This document shows, in pieces, positions 7,426 to 13,863 of a stretch of 14,570 bases of DNA. Position numbers and translations under genes: made by a program. A model generated the notes under the pieces. The model was given only the letters and a program-made list of their open reading frames with translations. It did no database searches and was not told the DNA's origin. Positions within the stretch are counted from its first letter, which is position 1. Every line of letters starts with the position of its first letter. The DNA is from Candidatus Zhuqueibacterota bacterium 4484_219. GTDB taxonomy: Bacteria; Zhuqueibacterota; JdFR-76; 4484-219. Where the stretch lies: contig MZGM01000089.1 of assembly GCA_002085035.1 (NCBI GenBank), forward strand, positions 1-14,570, in the 5' to 3' direction.

Positions 7426-7608
7426 TTACGTTTCCTTGGGCATATAGACCAAGTGTTCCTTGTAATAGCCACAGTTGGGACAAGCTCTATGGGGTAACTT
7501 GGGCTGATAGCAATGGCTACACTCTACAACATTAGGAGCCGTCAATTTCCAGTGAGTGCGTCGTTTATTACGCCGTGAATGCGAATGTTTACGTTTTGGA
7601 TTAGCCAT
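7426..7608 (-). CDS. rpmF: 50S ribosomal protein L32
   Basis: Small basic ribosomal protein (60 aa). The N-terminus ANPKRKHSHSRRNKRR is the typical L32 start. A complete zinc ribbon of four cysteines is present (C30, C33, C43 and C46, in CSHC and CPNC), so this is the zinc-binding form and not the cysteine-free paralogue induced on zinc shortage. GAGGT Shine-Dalgarno 6 nt before the ATG. The yceD-rpmF-plsX order ties ribosome supply to membrane lipid synthesis, as in E. coli and many other bacteria. Confidence 0.98.
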   Translation of the reverse strand: MANPKRKHSHSRRNKRRTHWKLTAPNVVECSHCYQPKLPHRACPNCGYYKEHLVYMPKET

Positions 7609-7646
7609 AACTTTACCTCGCGTTATTCAATTTAATCCTTTTACTT

Positions 7647-8159
7647 TCAACTTTGCAACAGTTTTTTCAACGCCCTCCAGCGGGGATCCATCGACTCTCG
7701 AGAGCAGTCACAAACCCCTTGATTCAAATTCGCCCCGCAGATAGGACAAAGTCCTTTACATGATTCACTACATAACAATTTCATAGGTACTGCTAACAGA
7801 ATCGTGTCCCTTACATCTTTGCTGAGGTCGATCTCCTTAAGATCTGGTGGGAGAGGACGAACTTCTTCTTCCCAACCCTGCTCTTCAAAATTGCTGATGA
7901 ATGATTTATTGGAATAATATAATTTTACTTCATCGGCAATTTCCCTCTCGAACTCCTCTAAGCAGCGGTCGCAGACAAAATGTCCTACTGTTTGTGCTCG
8001 TATTCTAATGTAGAGATGGTCTACACCCTTCTCCAGCCACACTTTAGTAAATACATCATGGCGGAAAGTAGTAGTGTCTTCAATCTCCAACTCGGCTGCT
8101 GACTCGTTAAAATCAAACTCGTGCAGCCCAAGGCTCAATGTCGAAATTAATATCTTCAT
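7647..8159 (-). CDS. yceD: YceD/DUF177 family protein
   Basis: 170 aa protein of the DUF177 (YceD) family, almost always encoded just before rpmF; in E. coli and plants homologues are linked to 23S rRNA accumulation, but the molecular activity is not settled. Visible hallmarks are an N-terminal beta-rich half beginning MKI-IS-L and HEFDF, a CDRCLEEF pair (C63, C66), a C-terminal cysteine-rich region (C130, C134, C138, C141, C150, C152) that looks able to bind metal, and the DPRWRALKKL family ending. The start is secure by homology, yet there is no Shine-Dalgarno and the predicted transcript begins only about 7 nt upstream. First gene of the lipid operon. Confidence 0.93.
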   Translation of the reverse strand: MKILISTLSLGLHEFDFNESAAELEIEDTTTFRHDVFTKVWLEKGVDHLYIRIRAQTVGHFVCDRCLEEFEREIADEVKLYYSNKSFISNFEEQGWEEEVRPLPPDLKEIDLSKDVRDTILLAVPMKLLCSESCKGLCPICGANLNQGVCDCSRESMDPRWRALKKLLQS

Positions 8160-8172
8160 TTTAAATACTCAA

Positions 8173-8201
8173 AATATATATAAAAAAGTTATATTAGTCA
8201 A
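8173..8201 (-). promoter_or_regulatory. Sigma70-type promoter of the yceD-rpmF-plsX-fab operon
   Basis: On the minus strand TTGACT (8196-8201) and TATATT (8173-8178) are separated by exactly 17 nt, a near-consensus housekeeping promoter. The expected transcription start, about 7 nt past the -10 box (near 8166), leaves an untranslated leader of roughly 7 nt before the yceD ATG at 8159. No other leftward promoter of comparable quality is seen in the intergenic region. Confidence 0.75.
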
Positions 8202-8269
8202 GTTTTATTTTTGGCTTTTTACGGTACTGCTGAGCTAAAAAGATATAGTGAAAGGATTAAAAAAAACTC

Positions 8270-8298
8270 TTGACAATCGTTTTATTTTGTTATATTTT
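8270..8298 (+). promoter_or_regulatory. Promoter of the initiator tRNA gene
   Basis: A perfect -35 box TTGACA (8270-8275) is followed by TATATT (8291-8296, 15-nt spacer) or TATTTT (8293-8298, 17-nt spacer), ending 14-16 nt before the tRNA. An A tract (8259-8266) just upstream could act as an UP element. Such a strong site fits a stable RNA gene. Confidence 0.8.
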
Positions 8299-8312
8299 AT
8301 ATCAAGACTGAT

Positions 8313-8385
<73 letters not shown>

Positions 8386-8401
8386 CAAGATTAAAGGTCA
8401 A

Positions 8402-8441
8402 ACTAAAGAAGAGGGACTGCTGATGAGTCCCTTTTTTAGTT
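8402..8441 (+). terminator. Terminator of the tRNA gene, probably shared with the converging tlpA-like gene
   Basis: The stem AGGGACT (8412-8418) pairs with AGTCCCT (8426-8432), loop GCTGATG, and runs into six T residues (8432-8437). The outer bases ACTAAA and TTTAGT (8402-8407, 8435-8440) can extend the pairing. It is 27 nt past the tRNA. On the minus strand it lies about 30 nt past the stop of the thioredoxin-like gene and could serve both directions. Confidence 0.82.
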
Positions 8442-8464
8442 GATATGGTTTCTTCTTTTTCCAG

Positions 8465-8974
8465 TTAGTGCTGGTTTAGGAGCGGTAAGATATCCTTTTC
8501 AAAAGTTCTGTACGATCGTGCTCCCACATAAAACTTTTGGATATTACCCTGACGATCAATAAGAAAGGTTGTCGGTACACCGCGAATACCACCATAAGCC
8601 TCGGTTACCTTATTGTTTCCCATTAAAATCATGTAGTTTATGCCATATCTTTGAGCAAATTTCATTACGCTTTCTGCGCTACCTGACCCCAAAACTATTC
8701 CTATTACTCTTAAACCCTTTTCATGATATGTTTTCTCCAGCTGAATTAAATCCGGGATTTCCATTCGACAAGGACCACACCAGGTAGCCCAAAAATTAAG
8801 TAACATTACATTGCCTTTTAAGCTACTTAGTGAAACTTCCCTGTTGTCAAGACTTTTTAGCACAAAATCAGGTGCCTTGCGTTCTCTGTCGTTACCACAT
8901 CCAGTCGAAAGAAATCCCATTAACATCAAGAATATACTGATTAATAGTTTTCCACATCTGCACAAATGCGACAT
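8465..8974 (-). CDS. TlpA/ResA-like thiol-disulfide oxidoreductase lipoprotein
   Basis: Membrane-anchored thioredoxin-fold protein (169 aa) facing the periplasm. The N-terminus has a hydrophobic stretch (about 9-22) and a lipobox LSTGC with acylated Cys26. The AhpC/TSA/TlpA-type domain follows from about residue 34 (APDFVLKSLDNREVSLSSLKG), with the redox pair in FWATWCGPC (Cys66, Cys69) and the cis-proline in GVPTTFLID. Members of the family reduce disulfides in apocytochrome c or other envelope proteins. The CcdA-like gene 85 bp upstream would supply the electrons. ATG start with a good AAGGAG site. ResA and TlpA types cannot be told apart here, and there is no cytochrome gene in view. Confidence 0.92.
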   Translation of the reverse strand: MSHLCRCGKLLISIFLMLMGFLSTGCGNDRERKAPDFVLKSLDNREVSLSSLKGNVMLLNFWATWCGPCRMEIPDLIQLEKTYHEKGLRVIGIVLGSGSAESVMKFAQRYGINYMILMGNNKVTEAYGGIRGVPTTFLIDRQGNIQKFYVGARSYRTFEKDILPLLNQH

Positions 8975-9059
8975 ATCTGTTCTCCTTTATGATGATTATG
9001 AGTATTCTGAAACTGGTTCCCAGGTGGGATAGATAGTTAGATATTTATTTAACTTCTTG

Positions 9060-9788
9060 CTATCCAATATTTCCCAACCCGGGGAACCACTGAATAAGTA
9101 AGTTAGAAAGAATTGAGAACAAGTTGAAAAAAATCATTACTCCAATAAGCACCAGAAATAGACCACTAATAATTTCTACCGTGCGAAAGTGGCGTTTCAG
9201 GCTGCTGAAAAAACGCAAAAGAGAACTGGTGGCAAGGCCGGTAAGGAAGAATGGTATTGCCAGCCCCAACGAATAAAAGCTGAGTAGCAATACCCCCTGT
9301 AACACGGTTTCCTGGGTGCTGGCGAGGGCAAGGATAGCTGCCAAAATCGGACCAATGCAGGGCGACCAGCCAAACGCAAATGCAATACCCAGTCCAAAAA
9401 TTCCTACCACACCTAATTGATTTCCGCGAGTGTGGAATCGCTTTTCGTAGTTCAAAAATCGGATTTTGAAAATTCCTGTAAGATGAAGTCCGAAAATCAC
9501 AATAATAACTCCACCCACCTTAGTGAAAAAATGCAATTGACTAAGCAGAAATTTACCAATGAACGTTGCCGAAGCACCCAATAGAATAAAAATAAGAGAA
9601 AATCCCAGAATGAAAATCAATGACTTAAGTGCTATTTTTTGAGTGCCTCGATGTTTGCGATCAGTTTCGACTAAATCTTCGACAGAGACACCTGAGATGA
9701 ATGAAATGTACGCTGGCACCAGCGGTAACACACAGGGAGAAATAAAAGACGTCAGCCCCGCCAATAGTGCAGTAATCAGATTAACCAT
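9060..9788 (-). CDS. ccdA: CcdA-type cytochrome c biogenesis / thiol-reductant transporter
   Basis: Integral inner-membrane protein (242 aa) with about six hydrophobic helices, homologous to the DsbD transmembrane domain. It carries electrons from cytoplasmic thioredoxin across the membrane. The two essential cysteines stand in the expected proline-rich motifs: Cys19 in SFISPCVLPLVPAYISFISG and Cys144 in GWSPCIGPILA. Length is typical for stand-alone CcdA. The ATG at 9788 has only a weak ribosome site. The neighbouring downstream gene is a TlpA-like lipoprotein, the natural periplasmic acceptor, so the pair forms a split DsbD-like system. The gap of 57 bp to the upstream barrel gene shows no terminator. 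Confidence 0.93.
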   Translation of the reverse strand: MVNLITALLAGLTSFISPCVLPLVPAYISFISGVSVEDLVETDRKHRGTQKIALKSLIFILGFSLIFILLGASATFIGKFLLSQLHFFTKVGGVIIVIFGLHLTGIFKIRFLNYEKRFHTRGNQLGVVGIFGLGIAFAFGWSPCIGPILAAILALASTQETVLQGVLLLSFYSLGLAIPFFLTGLATSSLLRFFSSLKRHFRTVEIISGLFLVLIGVMIFFNLFSILSNLLIQWFPGLGNIG

Positions 9789-9845
9789 TTGCTTAAGACT
9801 TTTCTAGATTCTAAATATCAGTTGTTTAGTAAATTACGTTATTAA

Positions 9846-11375
9846 TCAAAATTCGGTGCCGAGAGAAAAATAAGACCGTGGTTTGCCTCCTGTGTCGGCA
9901 CGCCAAGCTAAGTCATAACGAAAGATAATCATACCTAAATTTACTCGCGCCCCAATCCCAAGACCTACAATAACGTTGCCAAATTGCAAGCTGCCGGCTG
10001 CGGTCTGTTTGAAGAACTGAAACTTTTCGTTTTCATACCAAGCACTACCTATATCACAGAATAAAGCACCCCGTACATGTTGTAATAGAAGGGGTGGAAT
10101 CCCCATAACTAAGGTGCGAATGAGTGGAAAGCGGAATTCTAAATTAGTCAAGAAGAAACGGGTGCCAGTTTGCTCATAATAGTTGGCTCCGCGTAACGGC
10201 ATTTCCCAGGAAGAGAAGTAAACTTCATCTACATCGTCAATACGTAATCCACCGTCTTTGGTGTGGTAATTGATCCAGTTGTCTATTCCGCCCAGGAAAA
10301 ACTTTTGAGGATTTTTACCAAAAGAAGCTCCTGCTGCCACCCGAATAGCGAAGTTGTATTCTGTGTAAAATTTGTAATACTTACGCCAATCCAGTCGTAT
10401 TGTTCTAAAATCAAGACTGTTAGTTCCTATGTAGGGACTGGCAATAAGGGAGAGGTTGTAACGATTGCCGTTGGTGGGGCCAGTGTATCCCCATATTGTA
10501 GTGTCTTTTACCCATTCTAGATTACCAATTAACACCCTGCGTGTGTACAAAGGCCAATCCCAAGTAATATCGCGACGGTCGATATTTAGGTAAATTAAAC
10601 TTAGACTTACTCTGCGCCATCGATCGAATGGCCAGGCTGCATAAACACTACCGCCATAATTTCGATCGCGGATGATGGTACCAAAGTCAGTGAGGTAAAA
10701 ATTTGCGAAATGGAAAAGACCAATTCCTAAATCCAATCGTCGAGGCAGGTACAAATAGGATACACTGTAATTGCTATTACGCAAGTCGTAGAATAGGTCA
10801 TAATACATATTAATTCGGTGATTACCCAAAATGTCGGAGATAGCCAATACCATTGATCCTTGTACGCCAAAAAACTGGTCATAGCCGGCACTTCCATAAA
10901 TGAGATCTGGGGTGAATCTTATTTTGTATTTGTTTACTCTATATTTGCCTGATGGCAGTTTGTATTGGGTCGAATCCAGAAAGATAGAGGTTAGCTTTTT
11001 CCTTGGAGGTGTCACACGTCCCTCGCGAAACTCCCTGCCAAAGATGTAATGACGATAATCGACTTTAGTAGAATCGCTGCTCTTAGCTGCTGTTATTTTG
11101 GTAGAGGGGCGGTGAGGTTTTTTTACCCAAAATAGCTTACCAGTTTTTAACTTACAAATGAAATTAGTGTCCGTCAGTTTAATGTCACCTGGTTTGATAT
11201 CTAAAGGATTTTTCATCACGTAGATATCATACCCCCCGTAATAGAAGCAAGTGAATACCAAGCGATTTTTTACCCATGAAGGTTGGAATATTCCAGTAAG
11301 CACGTTGGTGATAGGATATTGCTGCGCAGTTTTCAAGTCATAGACAAGCTGGCTGAATATCACTAAAGATATCAT
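9846..11375 (-). pseudogene. 3' part of a broken surface gene: propeller end plus Omp85-like outer-membrane barrel
   Basis: 509 codons open. The first residues up to about 10 look like out-of-frame translation; from LVYDLKTAQQYPIT the sequence is a TolB/PD40 propeller strand, followed by GIFQPSW and YGGYDIYVM of the next blade. A linker of about 80 residues follows, then a long C-terminal region of alternating amphipathic strands rich in Tyr, Trp and Phe (about 170-509), with an Omp85/BamA-like last part (VIVGLGIGARVNLGMIIFRYDLAW) and a terminal Phe (GTEF), the usual signal for barrel insertion. It lacks a signal peptide and any credible start, so it belongs to the gene that starts at 12669. 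The two frames overlap at 11338-11375, with at least about 25 propeller residues lost. If the break is an assembly error the true product would be about 1000 aa. Confidence 0.8.
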
Positions 11376-12669
11376 TAGTAATTTTTCTACTTTTACCAGT
11401 ATTTAGGTTGAGGATGTAGATGTCGCTTTGACCATTCAGTACACCACAAAAGGCGATTTCGTCGCCATGAGGTGACCAGGTAGGAGAGAAAAGCCCATTT
11501 AGTCCTAAGTTGAAAGTTTTCACAATCTTGCGTTTTTTTACATTCAAAATGTGCAACACATCGTCGGGCCCCTTTTTGGCTGCAAAGGCGATGTATTTTT
11601 CATCAGGTGACCAGCTGATACCTGGCTTAAGCCAGTGTAATTCTTCTAAATTCATAGTGCGCTGGCCCTTTACCAAACATCCTAAAGATTTTCCGTCGAT
11701 AGCGCTCATCAAATAGATATCAAAATAATCTGATTTATTAGAAAGATAAGCGATCTTATCCCCTTTAGGAGACAGAGCAGGACTAGTATTAACAAAATTC
11801 TTTGTTTTGAGGTGATCGGTTAATTTCTTGGCAAAATCTTCTGGCTCCTGACGATTGGCAATGTCAGGCCAATATTGTTTTTTAACGTACTTATGCCAAC
11901 GCTCGGACAGTTCTTTACTATTGATGCCAATGGCGTGTTTAAGCCCTCGTTCTAGACTTTTAGTGATTTTGATCTTACCTAAAATTTCACCGATTTTCTG
12001 TGGCCCGTATTTCTCTGCTAAATAGTAAAGGATGTGTTGACCTCCCTTGTACCACATAAATCCATACATTCTATCAATAGAAGGTAAGTAACCGTTGAGC
12101 GCAGCGTCCCGAATGTACATATCACTTTCAGTGTCCCACCGTAGGCTTTCATACTCAGCCAATCCTTCGACTAACCAGAGAGGCAATTGGAGCCGCATCA
12201 TACCCATGATGATAGATTGCACCCCGGCACCATAGAGCATCTGAAACATTACAGCATGGGTTAACTCATGGTGAACCACGTGACGAAGTTGTTCATAGTT
12301 ACCTTCAAATGGAATCACCACTCGGTTTTTGAAGATTTCGGTGAATCCTCCTACCGATTCTTCAGGTGTCGAGAGAGCCACGTTGGTCTGTTCGAAATCA
12401 TTATGTCCTTTATATATGATAATAGTAATTCGATCCGTCAGGTCGTAGCGAAAATCATTGCGAAGTTCTTGATAACTAGATTCTGCAATGTCGGCTACGA
12501 ACTCAGCAATTCGGTCTCCATTTGTGTAAAAATAGATATCAAAGTGCTCAGATTGAATATAGCGCCAGTCAAAATTGGTGTATTGCACACTGTTTTTGCC
12601 AAAATATTGTCCTGCTGCCAACGCGGGGAGGGAGACAATGATCAACAATGAAAAAAAACATTTTCTCAT
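11338..12669 (-). CDS. 5' part of the same broken gene: secreted peptidase MA domain plus TolB/PD40 propeller
   Basis: 443 codons open, with a clear signal peptide (MRKCFFSLLIIVSLPALAAG, cut near residue 20) and an AGGAGA ribosome site. Residues about 30-265 match the peptidase MA-like gluzincin fold: zinc motif HELTH (His134, Glu135, His138) and a downstream WLVEGLAEYES segment carrying the probable third ligand Glu168. Three PD40/TolB blades follow (SPKGDKIAYLS near 300, SWSPDEKYIAFAA near 352, TWSPHGDEIAFCG near 398). The frame ends just as a fourth blade should begin (DIFSDIQPA, then a stop after two residues), and the continuation lies in another frame from 11375. In intact relatives a peptidase, a propeller and an outer-membrane barrel occur in one chain. 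As it stands, the product would be a secreted protein without a barrel anchor. Substrate unknown. Confidence 0.85.
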   Translation of the reverse strand: MRKCFFSLLIIVSLPALAAGQYFGKNSVQYTNFDWRYIQSEHFDIYFYTNGDRIAEFVADIAESSYQELRNDFRYDLTDRITIIIYKGHNDFEQTNVALSTPEESVGGFTEIFKNRVVIPFEGNYEQLRHVVHHELTHAVMFQMLYGAGVQSIIMGMMRLQLPLWLVEGLAEYESLRWDTESDMYIRDAALNGYLPSIDRMYGFMWYKGGQHILYYLAEKYGPQKIGEILGKIKITKSLERGLKHAIGINSKELSERWHKYVKKQYWPDIANRQEPEDFAKKLTDHLKTKNFVNTSPALSPKGDKIAYLSNKSDYFDIYLMSAIDGKSLGCLVKGQRTMNLEELHWLKPGISWSPDEKYIAFAAKKGPDDVLHILNVKKRKIVKTFNLGLNGLFSPTWSPHGDEIAFCGVLNGQSDIYILNLNTGKSRKITNDIFSDIQPACL

Positions 12670-12688
12670 GACAATTCTCCTGAATCTC

Positions 12689-12718
12689 GCTTACCAAACC
12701 ACTATAGGGTTAGTAAGC
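12689..12718 (-). other. Imperfect hairpin just upstream of the peptidase gene
   Basis: GCTTAC (12689-12694) pairs with GTAAGC (12713-12718), with inner AACC/GGTT pairs and a loop around ACTATAG. No T run follows on the minus strand, so it is a poor terminator. It lies seven nt before the ribosome-binding site and would be in the mRNA leader. Role unknown. Confidence 0.35.
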
Positions 12719-12728
12719 TTTTAAGTTC

Positions 12729-12758
12729 TTATTAACTCATCCCTTAAATTGTCATCAA
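12729..12758 (-). promoter_or_regulatory. Weak candidate promoter for the peptidase-barrel gene
   Basis: TTGATG (12753-12758) and TAATAA (12729-12734) with an 18-nt spacer lie in the 106-bp gap between the unknown lipoprotein and the peptidase gene. Each box matches the consensus at only four of six positions, so this is a candidate only. Confidence 0.25.
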
Positions 12759-12775
12759 TTAACGTAAAACATCAC

Positions 12776-13309
12776 TTACAAATTAGACCTATCTTCCCAC
12801 TTCAGGATTCGCCATTTGCCATCTAATGGACTTTTGCGAAAGGTAAACAACGCATCACCAGAAATCCGAATTTCCTCTCCGTTATCGTTTAGGGTTAATT
12901 TGAAACCCTTTAATATCTTTGTTCCTTCTCCAGTAGGTTCGCGAATTGTGGATTCCCATACTAGATCTATGGTAGTAAATTGGTGAAACAGTCGCCCGGT
13001 AGTCATTAGGTCAGTAGCACGTCCCCATGAAATAAACTGTCCGGCGGTACCAGCATAGGGATCAAAATAGACAAATACAAAAGCGCTATCTAGTAAGTTG
13101 CTGTAAAGAAACGAATCGCGCATCACATAGGCATAGCGAAAATTTTGCAATACTTCTTCCGGAGTTTTTTGCTCGGTAATAATGAGCTGGTTTAGATCCA
13201 ATTTCTGCTCTAAGCTGGGAGCAAAAGGGTTTAGACATCCAACAAAAGCTACAAGGGTGAACATCAAAACCGTAATAAAAGTTCCAAATTTTAATGCTCT
13301 TCTTTCCAT
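12776..13309 (-). CDS. Putative lipoprotein of unknown function, possibly NTF2/SnoaL-like
   Basis: 177 aa. The N-terminus (basic MERRALK, hydrophobic 9-23) ends in a lipobox AFVGC with Cys25, so the protein is most likely an anchored periplasmic or surface lipoprotein. The body has a helical stretch (TPEEVLQNFRYAYVMRDSFLYSNLLDSAF) followed by several beta-strands ending in GDALFTFRKSPLDGKWRILKWEDR. A helix pair, then strands with a closing WRI-W-D motif, resembles the NTF2/SnoaL cone fold used for small-ligand binding. This is a fold guess without recognised catalytic residues. Its weak ribosome site and a 38-bp gap follow the SPOR lipoprotein gene. I do not know its function; the location suggests a role in the cell envelope. 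Confidence 0.8.
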   Translation of the reverse strand: MERRALKFGTFITVLMFTLVAFVGCLNPFAPSLEQKLDLNQLIITEQKTPEEVLQNFRYAYVMRDSFLYSNLLDSAFVFVYFDPYAGTAGQFISWGRATDLMTTGRLFHQFTTIDLVWESTIREPTGEGTKILKGFKLTLNDNGEEIRISGDALFTFRKSPLDGKWRILKWEDRSNL

Positions 13310-13347
13310 TTTACTTTGTAGCTTTTACAAACTGTAATTATGCCGGA

Positions 13348-13863
13348 TTACTTCACACTTTGTACTATCCAGGCATCGTGGTAACCACTGGCGATAAGTT
13401 GTTCTCTTTTCAACTCTGCTTCTGCGCGAGTAGTAAATTCACCCACTTGCACACGCCACCATTTTCCGTCAGAATCAATCCGACATAAGTCCCCAGGGGA
13501 TCGGTGACGAAACGCCTCAGCCATCTTTTGCGCTGCTTCCCTGCTCCGAAACGCTGCAAGTTGAACCCGGTAAACAGTTGAACTCTGTTGGTTACCTCTA
13601 ATTTTTTCAGTGCTAATTTGCGATTTTTGCTTTTGATCTTTATCCTGGTTAGCAATAAATGGCTCATCACGAAGGAAATCGACAGGTTCATGGTAAATAT
13701 GCCTGGAATACTCGATTCCTTTTCTCCAACGTGCTTCCTGGGTGTCTGTTTGGCTATTATTAGACTCCCACTTGGTGGTAGCACAGCCCAAGAACACAGC
13801 CGCAAGAATAAACCCGGTAATCCAAAATTTTTGTTCAGGCACTATCCTAATAATATCTTTCAA
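13348..13863 (-). CDS. SPOR-domain lipoprotein (peptidoglycan-binding)
   Basis: 171 aa. A lipobox AVFLGC (Cys27) follows a hydrophobic segment (13-26). The middle (about 30-94) is polar and probably disordered. The C-terminal SPOR domain spans about 96-170, with its two repeats: YRVQLAAFRSREAAQKMAEAF and WWRVQVGEFTTRAEAELKREQL, then SGYHDAWIV. SPOR domains bind glycan strands stripped of stem peptides, mainly at division sites. The start is TTG (13863) with GAGGGG six to seven nt upstream. It overlaps the end of the SpoIID-like gene by 17 bp, so the two are translationally linked. The RlpA group pairs SPOR with a catalytic domain, but no double-psi barrel is present here. Confidence 0.9.
   Translation of the reverse strand: MKDIIRIVPEQKFWITGFILAAVFLGCATTKWESNNSQTDTQEARWRKGIEYSRHIYHEPVDFLRDEPFIANQDKDQKQKSQISTEKIRGNQQSSTVYRVQLAAFRSREAAQKMAEAFRHRSPGDLCRIDSDGKWWRVQVGEFTTRAEAELKREQLIASGYHDAWIVQSVK

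Noticed and set aside
8202..8269. Possible operator between the divergent tRNA and yceD promoters
   Set aside because: The region is AT-rich with only weak, imperfect symmetry; no recognisable repressor site such as a FapR- or FadR-like palindrome is present.
11338..11375. Programmed ribosomal frameshift joining the peptidase and barrel halves
   Set aside because: No slippery heptamer or downstream stem is evident, and propeller residues are absent at the joint, which a frameshift alone cannot explain.
11373..11375. ATG as a true start of a separate barrel gene
   Set aside because: It lies inside the upstream frame without a ribosome site, and the product would be an outer-membrane protein with no signal peptide, starting mid-blade.
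12268..12651. A 127-codon plus-strand open frame opposite the peptidase domain
   Set aside because: The minus-strand frame carries the signal peptide and zinc motif; the plus frame is a shadow without start signals.
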